From Riptortus pedestris (Eukaryota > Arthropoda > Insecta > Hemiptera > Alydidae), in the NCBI GenBank assembly GCA_019009955.1, contig CM032233.1, forward strand, positions 67,927,501 through 67,991,500: 64,000 nucleotides of DNA. Reading direction: 5' to 3'. How positions within the stretch are numbered: position 1 is the stretch's first letter; each line of letters begins with the position of its first letter. This document shows positions 46,964-56,381 of this stretch, one piece after another. A program made the translations under genes and the position numbers. The notes beneath the pieces were generated by a model, which saw nothing but the letters and a program-made list of their open reading frames with translations, searched no databases and had not been told where the DNA came from.

Positions 46964-47830
46964 AAGGGCAAGTTGAATCGCCCGACGAAAACAATTATTT
47001 GATTTCATAAACTATCAAAAAAGGTCATTCAAATAATTCGGCTCTTACATGCGAGAGCCTCTACAGTTACCTCATCGGATGTCAAAAATAAAATGAACCC
47101 TTTAGGGAAAATAAGTTGAACCATACTGTCCATTTATATCATTATTCAATGCATAAAAATAATTAAAACCCAGTATTATCAAGTTTTTTATTATCAGAAT
47201 TACTTTATTGATCTTTAATATGATTCTTTTTAGAACATCAACATTTTAGAGATCTCAAAGCAAATGTTTTCTTTTTTTATCCCAAAGAATCATGCATATA
47301 GAAAATAATCTAAGTTTTCAGAATGTCTCCTTCCTTCTCTTTGACAAGTTCCGTAAACAACATTCAAAACTTCTCGAAATGAAAAAGAATTAGACTCCTA
47401 TTCAATCGTACTAACATTCCTTATCGATTTACTTGAAGCCATATCTTTTACATTGGTCTCAAGGGCAAGTTGAATTGCATGACTAAAACAATTATATGAT
47501 TTCATAGATTATCAAAAAAGGTCATTCAAATAATTAGGCTCTTACGTACGAGAGCCTCAGCAGTTACATCTTCCGATGTCAAGCAACATATCAACTGCAC
47601 ATTCGGAGGATATTCAATCCTAAATCCTAGAAGAAGATAGTCTATTACAGTATCTTGCAACTGAAAATCTTGTTCGTTGAAATTGCATATTAGAAGTATT
47701 GATAATATCTGTTGTAAAATTGAGTACACCTGTGATTTTAGCGGTGCCTACTAGATTGCGCTAGTGCGTCATGAATTGGGAGTGGGCTCGGTGGCGCTAT
47801 CTTTGAGCACACGAGTGAAGCTGGACGGAG
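46964..47830 (+). repeat. Family X copy split by a 0.4-kb duplicate, with direct repeats
   Basis: 46964-47080 and 47458-47578 are direct repeats of about 115 bp (CTCAAGGGCAAGTTGAAT to TTACATCTTCCGATGTC). Between them lies 47098-47454, a copy of 40462-40875. The right family X copy continues through ACCTGTGATTTTAGCGGTGC and GCGCTAGTGCGTCATGAATT to GAAGCTGGACGGAGATGAG. The arrangement implies a large target duplication or an unequal exchange. Confidence 0.75.
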
Positions 47831-47942
47831 ATGAGTTTAAGAACGACATCTGCCCTCTCCTACTTCAATCGCCACCACTACATAGACGAAGTAAATCATC
47901 ATTCGTAAATTCGAACACTAGAATAAAAGATACAGATATTAT

Positions 47943-48050
47943 AATACACTCTCTTATTATTATACTATTGTACGACCTCAATAGCTGATGTCCCTTAAGA
48001 GAATTCAGCTATTGAGATCGTACAATAGTACAATAATTAGAGAGTGTATT
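47943..48050. repeat. 108-bp palindrome built around the HINE 3' hairpin
   Basis: Left arm AATACACTCTCTTATTATTA and GTACGACCTCAATAGCTGAT, centre CCCTTAAGAGA, then the complements ending GAGAGTGTATT. The HINE-like terminal hairpin has been extended to about 50 bp on each side. Confidence 0.85.
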
Positions 48051-48059
48051 ATATTATCA

Positions 48060-48995
48060 ATATAATAAAGATTTAATGACACCTCTGTCATTAACATTTG
48101 TTATTAACTGTACTTCAGCTACTGTCATAACAGGTCGTTGAAATAATTCGCCACTTACGTGCGAGATCCTCAACCATTACTTTTTCTAAGGTGAATTAAC
48201 TATTGCTTTTCTAGGTGAATGTCACTAGTAGATTTGGAGGTTTATATATTATAGACGACGAAATACATATTACAGTGACTTGAACAGGAAAGCTTGTCAG
48301 GTGAAATTGCATATTTGAAGAATTGATAATATTTGATGAGAAATTGAGTACACATGCGATTTGAGAGGTGCCTACTAGGTTGCGCTAATGCGGTAAGTTT
48401 AGAAGGCTGCTCGGTGGCTCTATCTTTGAGTGCACTAGTGAAGCTGGAGTGAAATGTTCTTAATCAGAAAGATATTTGCCTTCTGCATTCTATTAAGCAG
48501 ACCCCGTTCATCAAAATAAGAATATATGCTCAACTATCAAATATTACATGATGAGGTCACATTAATTTAGCTCCACATTTGTTTATTAGCTTCAAATAAA
48601 GTGGTTCATGAATGAGTAATAAAGTGCTATATGAAGTGAATTGGAGTGGGTGTTTTCGAACGGCTGAAAACTAAGAATATTTCCTTCAATATTCAAGAAA
48701 AAGAAAAAATGTATATTATAATATTTATAGAAGATGATGTTTATCCTTCTGAATAGGAAAATGTCACTCAAGCTTCACTAGTGCGTGCATAGATAGCACC
48801 ACCGAGGAGGCTCCCAATTCTTACCGCACTAGCGCAACCTAGGAGGTCCCAGGTCACTCAAAGTCACAGGTGTCCTCAATATTTCTTCCAGTAGAATCAA
48901 TTCTTTCCGATTGCGATTTAAATCGCTAAGAGTCTTTCTTAGCAAATGGCGTAAATATACTTTGTGCGTACAAGTGAAGCTGGAGCATTTTGAAC
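48060..48995 (+). repeat. Family X composite: inverted arms around a HINE-like core
   Basis: The family X arm (48100-48450) is followed by a core of about 310 bp with GAGTGGGTGTTTTCGAACGG and GGCTGAAAACTAAGAATATT, which resembles HINE internal sequence. A second, reversed family X arm (48770-48965: TTCACTAGTGCGTGCATAG, CTTACCGCACTAGCGCAACC) then follows. 63238-63868 is the reverse complement of 48310-48965 at high identity, so the composite itself has been duplicated. Confidence 0.8.
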
Positions 48996-49213
48996 TCTTT
49001 GAAATAAGAAAGTAGATAAAGGCTCAGAGAAAAGGGAAATACTAAGACTTGCTAAACCTCCCCCCCCCACTCAACGCAAACACAGACTCGCATGCAAATA
49101 AAAAAACTGTATCCTTCAGATAGACACAAAATAGAAGAAATAATGTGTTACATTAAACAAACACCACGTACATTAATTTACTTACTAAGTAGAAAAATGT
49201 AATAGTTGAAAAT

Positions 49214-49468
49214 AGATTTTTATTGATTGGCGGGCTAAGGTTGGCCGTGCGAGTTGGGCGTTGGTCTTAATCTCGCTTGGTAGACCTAAAGTGGAGGGTT
49301 CGTTTCCCGCCCTGGGCAGTTGAAATTTATTTAGTGACGGACTCATTAAATAAACTCCTTAGGTCCACCCTCGCTGGAAACGGGTGGTGACCTGTAAATA
49401 ACCCGTCCAGCTTAGCCATAGTAGCATAAAGTGGACGTAAATAATAATAAACAAACAGATTTTTATTG
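49214..49468 (+). mobile_element. tRNA-derived SINE with 12-bp target duplication
   Basis: The direct repeat AGATTTTTATTG lies at 49214-49225 and 49457-49468. The 231-bp body starts GGCGGGCTAAGGTTGG, has a plausible A-box region (TGGCCGTGCGAGTTGG) and a good B-box (GGTTCGTTTCCC) inside a stem pairing GGCGGG with CCCGCC, and ends in AAATAATAATAAACAAAC. A tRNA-related head, an unrelated body and an A-rich tail define a tRNA SINE. The family is not identified. Confidence 0.85.
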
Positions 49469-49479
49469 GGATTTATGGA

Positions 49480-49870
49480 AATGCTTTATGAGTTGGAACA
49501 TCTCGCTCCAGCTTCTAGAGTGCGCTCAATGATAGAACTACCGAGAAGACGCCCAAATCGTGGAGCATTGGCGCCATTTACTCAATTTTTCATTGAATGT
49601 AATCAATTCTTTTCGATATCAATTTCAACCTCAATCAAGAGTTCCAGTTGGAAAGACACAGTAATATAATTTCAACATCTTTTATACACTCGTCCTAATT
49701 TACATGTGACATATTTCATTCAGGAGGAAACCCGTGAATTTCTCGCCGTCATAAGCCGAATAATATGAACTACCATTTCTGAGAGCGGGTGTGATCAAAG
49801 TATTGACCGCCTTTTCCAAATTTCACAATTTATGTATGACTGTGTTCGCACTCTCCCAGCATATACGTAA
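49480..49870 (-). repeat. Family X copy with U1-like 3' end
   Basis: Plus-strand order: CATCTCGCTCCAGCTTCTAG, AACTACCGAGAAGACGCCCA, a TTACATGTGACATATTTCAT block, GAGAGCGGGTGTGATC, then AATTTATG and GACTGTGTTCGCACTCTCCC (49840-49863). Same layout as the 45-kb copy, more diverged, and no nested retroposon. Confidence 0.7.
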
Positions 49871-50072
49871 TATAAGTAATACATATTCGAAATAAAACTC
49901 CAACTTGTCCTTAATTGACGAATACCAAGCTCACGGTCATTTATATTGCTGAAAGGATATATAGGTCACTTTGTCATATAATTTTCTTTGCATGTTCTGT
50001 AGACTTCTCCCATCACGCCTTCCTTATGCTAGGAAATAACCCCTGTGTCTGAAAAAGGTATTCCTGAGAACT

Positions 50073-50616
50073 AACACTCGTCTATACAAACGACTGATTT
50101 ATACGACAGTACTCCGACCAATATGGACGTACGGACTTGAACTTTGGGGTTCCACCAAACCTTCAAATTCCTACAAAATCCAAACCCTCCAATCCAGAAT
50201 ACTCCGCAAAATTACAGATTCCCCATTTTACGTATCCAATTTAACTCTCCATAATGACCTCAACATTCCTTTTGTCCATACCCTCGCCAAATCTCGATAT
50301 CAGAAATTCCACTCTCTCCTTCCCACACATCCTAATCCTTTAGTCGAATCACTTTCATCTACCCATATTCCAGAAAACCCAAGACGGCGTCTGAAGCGTA
50401 AGTGGCCAAGAGATCTTCTCGTGTAGTGTTTCAGTTTAACTCCATAAAGAACCCATTGTTCCCTCCATTGTGGGTATTGTCAATGGACAACTTCCCACCT
50501 CAAGTCAATACTCAAGTCACTTTTTTCTAACATATCATTTGCTTGTAATATTTAATTATGTTGTTGCAAATAAACGAATAAATATAAAAAAAACAAAAAA
50601 AAAACACTCGTCTATA
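50073..50616 (+). mobile_element. 5'-truncated Jockey-like LINE with 14-bp target duplication
   Basis: AACACTCGTCTATA lies at 50073-50086 and again at 50603-50616 directly after an A-rich tail (50587-50602). The insert 50087-50602 has an open reading frame, a 3' untranslated region of about 160 bp with AATAAA-type signals, and the A tail. It is a textbook target-primed insertion, truncated at its 5' end. Confidence 0.92.
50088..50426 (+). pseudogene. Jockey-like reverse transcriptase C-terminal region
   Basis: The frame, open from the truncation point to TAG at 50424-50426, reads KRLIYTTVLRPIWTYGLELW, then QTLQSRILRKITDSPFYV, SNLTLHNDLNIPFVHTLAK and HPNPLVESLS. The series YxxVLRPIWTYGxxLWG, QxxQSxxLRxIxxxPxYV, LHxDLxIPxV and HPNPL is diagnostic for the segment after the catalytic domain of Jockey-clade LINE reverse transcriptases. 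No stop or frameshift interrupts the 112 codons, so the insertion is comparatively young, but catalytic residues are not included. The stop occurs shortly after the HPNPL region, so this lineage lacks the CxxC tail seen at 20874 and 52938. Confidence 0.9.
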
Positions 50617-50689
50617 GCACCGCTACATTCTACAGATGCAATCAGCAAAACTACAGTACGAAATGGGAGTAGCACTTCCTTCATCATCA

Positions 50690-50880
50690 GTTATATTAAC
50701 AGTTTTAGGGATATACAGAAGTAGGGTTTATAGAGGAATCGAAGTGAAATGAAAATACCTGATATTTGTTTCCTATATGTTTTTGTTCACGTATGTTCCT
50801 AATAAAAGTGGTTTATTTTCTTATTTGCAATGAGTATCTTTGCTATTCACACATTTTCTATATAACGAAGTATGGAAGAA
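50690..50880 (+). repeat. Diverged Helitron-type internal unit
   Basis: TTTTAGGGATATACAGAAGT, TGATATTTGTTTCCTATATG, AAAAGTGGTTTATTTTCTTA and GAGTATCTTTGCTATTCACA follow the same order as the 300-bp unit in the Helitrons. No Helitron ends are seen here. Confidence 0.5.
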
Positions 50881-51620
50881 TATATACTGGCAACCGCAGT
50901 CCCAATTTCAAAATTTGTGAATCTCGGGTAAAATGTTTCTGGAATAATAATTGGAATACAGTGTACAGAATATGAATAGAAAAGTATACGGAAAAGCGAC
51001 TTATTTTTCCATTTAGCAATCGAATTAGTCTCAAGTTTCGTATTCAACTTCAAAAATTCTGAGTTTTTTTTTTTATTATCTGATACCGCGCTAATATCGA
51101 TGCAATGTTTGTGAGATGAGATTTGCAGCCAGGTGACTGCCTGGGGTAAAGGAAGATAGGCCCCTTGTGCTAAGCCTGTGGCTTTATTTGATGGGGTTGT
51201 TGTTCGAAATGGGAGCATTGTAAGGATTAAGGAAAAGGTATGTTAACCAATGGCGGGTGACATCGGTTATTCTGAGTTCACCCACTGTCAGAGAAGGTCA
51301 TTCAAACGATTCGGCTCTTACGTGCGAGAGACTCAAACTCATCGTCACCTCTGCACAGGTGTAGTAATATATTACTTGTAGATTCGGAAGGGTGTATAAC
51401 AGATGCGGAAAATATATTACCGTGTCTAGCTAACTGGAATTCTTGTCGGTGGAAATCACCATAGAAAAGAATATATTGTATTTGATGAAAAATTGAGCAC
51501 AGCTGTGACTTCAGTATGACCATCTAGGTTGCGCTAGTGCAGCATGAATGGGGGGGGGCTGCTCGGTAGCACTATCTTTGAGCGTACTAGTGAAGCTGGA
51601 GAGAGATGTTCCTATTTCGC
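50880..51620 (+). repeat. Family X copy with U1-like end and nested retroposon
   Basis: The reversed U1-like end lies at 50890-50925 (ACCGCAGTCCCAATTTCAAA, AATTTGTG). The retroposon at 51066-51268 follows, then GGTCATTCAAACGATTCGGC, ACGTGCGAGAGACTCAAACT, AGCTGTGACTTCAGTATGAC and TCTTTGAGCGTACTAGTGAA. The two outer signals sit at the same relative places as in the 45- and 63-kb copies. Confidence 0.75.
51056..51278 (-). mobile_element. PolyA retroposon S1, second copy, with 10-bp target duplication
   Basis: ATTCTGAGTT lies at 51056-51065 and 51269-51278. The T-run at 51064-51074 is the reversed polyA tail. The body matches 45532-45713 reversed (CTAAGCCTGTGGCTTTATTT; GTTGTTGTTCGAAATGGGAG). It is an independent insertion into another family X copy. 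Confidence 0.88.
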
Positions 51621-52142
51621 ATTTTTCATTCACCAAAACAAGAATTTATGTTCAACTATCAACATTTTACAATCGATTTACCAAATGCACATGTAGTTTA
51701 TGTATATGTGTTTTGGGCGGGTAGGCGCGTCTTTATATTTTCTTTTCCGCCTTTCTTTAACAATACGATTTCATTACTAGTGTATTGTTTCCATTGTTGC
51801 TATAATATTTATGTAAGAACGTATTACAATATTACTCTTACTACATTACTTTTTTGATCCATTTATTTTTTATACCTCACCTCTCCCTTTGCTAGTAAAT
51901 GGACAGAACAAATACATTGAAACCCTTTTAATGATTGGTTTAGTGACAATATACAATTGTTTCTTATGATTATACATAGATACTTATAGCTAGTCAATAG
52001 AAAAACAATAAAAAAGGTAAAAATAAGAACAAGAATTGTTAATAAAAAAAATTATTTATTACAAAAAGCAAAAGTTAACATTATTCGTTAAAAGAAAAAT
52101 TCAAATATTCAATCTATTTTATGTTATCAGTAATTATTAATA
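51621..52142. other. AT-rich spacer
   Basis: The first 100 bp (GTTCAACTATCAACATTTTA) extend the family X similarity into the composite core seen at 48530; then nothing recognised. Confidence 0.4.
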
Positions 52143-52430
52143 AAGCTGTACAACTAAGCAAATTTCCCACGTGATGTTATACAATAGAGAAATCTCCATA
52201 CGAGAGCCAAGCAGTTACGAAAACGGCCGACCTAGCTTTTGGCGGGAAACTCACTCGTGCGTTACAGCCCAAATTTAATAAAAATCCAAATATCTCGGTT
52301 AATATTCAAGATAGAGAATAAATGTATAGAACAATATTTATAGTAAATTTAATTTGCAATAAGATTGGTTCTAAACATTTTTTCGACACGACGTATAGTA
52401 ACGGAGATATATCATATTTTCAGATTTAGC
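52143..52430 (+). mobile_element. HINE-like element, 3'-truncated
   Basis: CTAAGCAAATTTCCCACGTG, CATACGAGAGCCAAGCAG, CCTAGCTTTTGGCGGGAAAC, ATATCTCGGTTAATATTCAA and CGACGTATAGTAACGGAGAT, then it stops near 52428 where the unknown ORF remnant begins. Confidence 0.75.
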
Positions 52431-52475
52431 TTTTTATTTCTTCTCAAGTTTTTAGAACAAATCGCTCATTTTCTT

Positions 52476-52845
52476 ACATAATTAAAATAGTCTCTCCATT
52501 TTCTACTATATTTATCAAAAAAATACGAAGAAGCTTCATGTTCAAGTTCACCGGTGTAAATAATTCGAAGCCTGCAGTTCTCATTCTCATTGCAGGCATT
52601 ACAATCATTAAGTTGGTATGTTGCCCCTGATTATCAATTCGATATGAAAATAAAACGTTTTCACTATGCTTATCAATAAGTAGTGTTTTAAAAACGCGAT
52701 CTTCTACAACTGCATCTTCTATTTCAGTGAGTTTTGCTAACTTGCTTAGCCTATAATATCACAAGGCCCTTCATTATTTGAAGTGCCTGACTTAAATTCG
52801 AACAATTTAGAAGCCAAAGGATGTCTCATATTTCACGCAATGTAA
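52476..52845 (-). pseudogene. Unrecognised broken ORF
   Basis: Two minus-strand frames join at about 52755. The upstream one starts MRHPLASKLFEFKSG; the downstream one contains LSKLAKLTEIEDAVVED, LLIDKHSENVLFSYRID and MRMRTAGFELFTPVN and ends near 52480. Together they give about 120 codons of protein-like composition (balanced charged and hydrophobic residues, unlike the AT-driven frames around it) with one frameshift and a stop shortly before the first methionine. I do not recognise the family. It lies between a truncated HINE-like copy and an oppositely oriented LINE tail, so it may be part of a transposon or a captured gene. Confidence 0.4.
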
Positions 52846-52937
52846 ATCCTATCTGCTCATATCATAACCCTTATCGCTGACACAGATCTTTTCATCGTGA
52901 GAATTATTTCTGAAATAAGGTAGCACATCTGGGTTGT

Positions 52938-53228
52938 TTGGTGACTCAGATCCGAAAAGAGAAGGCCGTTCTTGCCCTTGTCCGAATTGGTCTCACAAAG
53001 TTAACACATAGTTATTTATTGAAGGGCTTATTCCCACCAACCTGCGATTGTTCAAATGTCCATCTTACCGTCTCACATCTTCTCCTCAATTGTAAGAAAT
53101 ACGATCTTCTAAGAAGAGCTTTGAACCTTAAACCGAACCTAAAAGAACTCCTTAGAGACGATGCAGACGACATAAAAAGGCTTTTTGTATTTATAACTGT
53201 AACTTGTTTGTTCCAAGAAATATAAAAC
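52938..53228 (+). pseudogene. Jockey-like LINE ORF2 C-terminal tail
   Basis: Reads TQIRKEKAVLALVRIGLTKL, THSYLLKG, a C-x1-C pair (CDC) and HLTVSHLLLNCKKYDLLRRA, then LKELLRDDADDIKRLFVFI and stop. The block LALVRIGLTKLTHSYL with the cysteine pair and HLLLNC is the C-terminal cysteine/histidine tail of Jockey-group LINE proteins. It has the natural-looking C-terminus but lacks the polymerase part. It is a different subfamily from the 15- and 21-kb tails. Confidence 0.82.
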
Positions 53229-53384
53229 CACCTACCGCTAATGACAATAGTAGATGCGTTATATTGTGATAAATAAATAATTGGGGATGTTTAGGTCGAA
53301 GGTTTGACGGATCTTAAAAGGAGAAATACGTTTGAGGACGCCACATGGCTGGAAATTTCGGATATCCGTTATCTGTTATTCGAT

Positions 53385-53620
53385 TTGTTTTTCCCCCGTT
53401 TATAAACGCCACCCTCCCATTTAGTCAATTTCGATCAAAAGGTGACGCGCACAATTAGACGTTTCAACAATCCCAAATATGAAATTTCAACGTTCTAAGA
53501 CTAGCAGTTTTTGAGTTACACGTTATTCAAACGTGCAGACCAAACTAGTCAAACTGGGTTCAAAGAACATCAAAAGTGTTAAATCCGAAAGTATTGGCAA
53601 TTACAATATTTCTTATAGGG
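53385..53620 (+). repeat. Dispersed repeat pair, copy 2 (copy 1 at 31200-31480)
   Basis: AAGGTGACGCGCACAATTAG, AAATATGAAATTTCAACGTT and AACGTGCAGACC align in order with copy 1. The family is unidentified. Confidence 0.5.
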
Positions 53621-55600
53621 AAGTTAACATCACACCAAGCCTATAACCCAAATAGGTGATTTCCTTTGAGATGAATTTGAAAAAATGTGCAATCCACGGT
53701 CTACCGAGATCTCTAAAGGAATTTAAATAGAATATCGTAAATTTTGGGGTTTATGAAAGCTGAAGGAATGTTTTACCGCTATAGATGCTTAGAACCACTT
53801 AACACCCTGATTAAAAAAAAAAAGGGACCTAGGGAGGTTCGGCACTTGAGTGGCTCAGCAGGACGCCGATATTAAAGGGGGTGAGACCAATGACGTAAAC
53901 AAATTCTAGTGGGAGTAAATAAACAATGCAGCTCTCTGTTAAACATATTATATAGATAGTGCAAGCAGTTCCTCAAGGGGTCAGTCTTACTCCGACAGTC
54001 AACCGAGATGTCTGGGCCACAACACTCTTCCAAATTTAAGGATATACGGTATCGTGTGAGTACTCTAAGGATCTAGATACTTCTACTTTGTTTCATTATA
54101 GAATTAGAGTTCCGCTTTAGGATTTGTATCCCGTGTCAATGATTTTTAAAGCCTTCGTGTGATTCAAAGTGATTTATTTGATTTAGATGATTACTAGAGA
54201 TTTTCACCTGGATAAACTAGATTTAATAAATCTTGGTTTTAATTCAAAATGAGTTGAACTAATATGCGCTCTTTTAGGTTTTAGTATTTTTGTAGTTTTC
54301 CTATTTAAGAAGTGCCATTTTTAGGTTAAAATGTCTTTGACGTCTTATATTAAATTAATTTAAAAAGTGAAATGCCCATTAGTTTCGGGCCTTCTTTCAA
54401 TATATAGAAATGTACTAGGTTTAGCTTATATTTTCAACACACACAAGCATTAGCAATACGATTGATGATAAATAGGACTAATAAACACAGCAACAAGACT
54501 GCAAGTTATAATTATTTAAAAATATTAATGACCATACGAGAAGGTAGAAAATTTTCCTCTTATTTAAGTAACTGTAAGCGCCAACTATTTGAAAATGTGA
54601 AATTCATGGAGTTAAATAATAATGATTATTTCGTAATACAAATTAGCTGAGCGAGTCGCTACTAAGGCGATCGGCAAGTGTAAGTCATATACAAATAAAT
54701 AAGATTCCCATTATTACTAAAAAATAAGATATATCTATTTATTTAAATTTCAAATATGAAGCCTCTGTATCTCACTTAGATCAAATGATTCCATCATTAT
54801 TTTTAAAGTAAATAATCTTAGTATACAGTCAAACCGTAATAATACAAGTTCAAACATTATTTAACCATTGTTTTAACGTTTATTTCGATGGTAGATCTTA
54901 CACAAAGTCTACAAAAATGCCCGTTTTCGGTAGAATTTCCGAAAATCTCCGTTAATTTTATCAATTTGTAGTAAATATTAGAAATAAGTTGATTCAACCC
55001 TTTCTAATGCTTAATTAGTTTGGAATAATCGGCATTAATTATCCTATGCATTCTAGTTAGTAGGCCCATAGAACTAATAACCATTAATATTCCCCAACTG
55101 GCATCAATTTATAAATTGATGACATAAAACATTTTTAAAACTCTCAAATTGACTTGTTGATTGAAAAAATCAATAATAGAAAAATGTTGAATCCTTTCTA
55201 ACGATAGTTTGTAGACATTCTTATAATTACAGCAGATAAGCACACTCAAATCCAAAATTAGTAGAATAAAATTTCAAATTGTAGATAGGGACTTTTATTT
55301 AATAAACTCTACCTTCTAATTACAACAGTTTTTATAAGAAGTCAGATTATTCTTGTAATGTGTTTATTCTTAACTTTATGAATATTATTCTGTTCAATTA
55401 ATTTATTTTTTTATGTTTTCCTTGAATTAAATACTATAGGTATCACATATAGCCCTCCTCCCAACTCTTTGTTTCTAAGAATGAGTTAAAATGGTATATA
55501 TTTATTTTTATTATTTATGATAGTATTTATTATTGGGTTTTTTCATTAATCAAATTTGGACTCATGTTATTATTAATAGGAGGAAGCTAATTTCAGAACT
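53621..55600. other. AT-rich DNA upstream of the candidate exon
   Basis: A block at 53830-53900 is GC-richer (GGACCTAGGGAGGTTCGGCA) and may be a retroelement scrap. The rest is AT-rich with no family blocks. Confidence 0.4.
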
Positions 55601-55686
55601 CCCCGCCACATATCTGTTTATGTTATATAGTAGGCAATGGCAGTACTTGTACTGGTCACAAGTCTTAGAAGCGACATTCAGCCAAC

Positions 55687-55761
55687 ATGTCCCATCCCGA
55701 GCAGGCTGCTAAACAAGACGATCCTGAACAATCTTCTGAATCTGAATTCATATTTGAAAAC
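55687..55761 (+). CDS. Candidate host first coding exon, 25 codons, with splice donor
   Basis: ATG in a fair insect context (CAAC before it) opens 25 codons, MSHPEQAAKQ...SEFIFEN, rich in Glu, Gln and Ser. They end exactly at AAC|GTGAGT, a strong splice donor, in phase 0. Local GC content is clearly above the flanks and drops at the donor; beyond it the frame becomes AT-driven and hydrophobic, as expected of intron. A TATATAGTA motif lies about 60 bp upstream of the ATG. The acidic, serine-rich N-terminus is not diagnostic of any family I can name. No convincing next exon is visible, so the gene would continue in a long intron or beyond the window. Confidence 0.5.
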
Positions 55762-56228
55762 GTGAGTAGCCTGAGAATTTACCCCTTTTTTATCTTCCTC
55801 ACTATTTTTCTTTTTAAATTTCTTTCTCTAGGGCTGTTTAATGAATTTGGAAAATTCGGCGTTTTTTATCACATTCTTTCAAATTGGTCCGTATAAAAAA
55901 CACTATAAAAATCGTGAATTAAATAACTTTAACTCCCCAATTTTTACCCATTTTTTTTTTTGTAAATCACTTAAAAATACTGATAAAAACATTTTGATTA
56001 TTAAAGAATATATTATATTTTTTAATAGTTCGTAAGATATCTCCGTTCCAATGCATTGAATAAAGAAATGTAATATAACATGATTTCTTGACTTTTTTTG
56101 ATGGTTTTCATGAATTTTTCTATAACCAAGAGAAATGTGAATTCCCTTCTTTCCTTCCCTCACTCCATATTCGATTTTGATAAAAAGGAGAGGTGTATTA
56201 CAAGACGGTACGACACTCCTATATTCTA

Positions 56229-56233
<5 letters not shown>
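55762..56233 (+). other. Putative intron start, AT-rich
   Basis: Begins GTGAGTAGC after the candidate exon. Near 56035-56075 GATATCTCCGTTCCAATGCA is a reversed copy of the CGATCCAACG...ACGGAGAT block common to several families here. Confidence 0.35.
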
Positions 56234-56313
<80 letters not shown>

Positions 56314-56340
56314 TGAATATGTGTGTGTGTGTGTGTGTGT
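56233..56340. repeat. (GT)n microsatellite
   Basis: About 80 bp of GT followed by two shorter interrupted runs separated by TCTGAAT. Confidence 0.95.
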
Positions 56341-56381
56341 CTGAATGTGTGTGAGTTTGTATTTATTTATATATCCTGAAG

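Noticed and set aside
49226..49330. Functional tRNA gene
   Set aside because: The B-box is good, but the cloverleaf is not complete, and the body, A-rich tail and 12-bp target duplication show a SINE.
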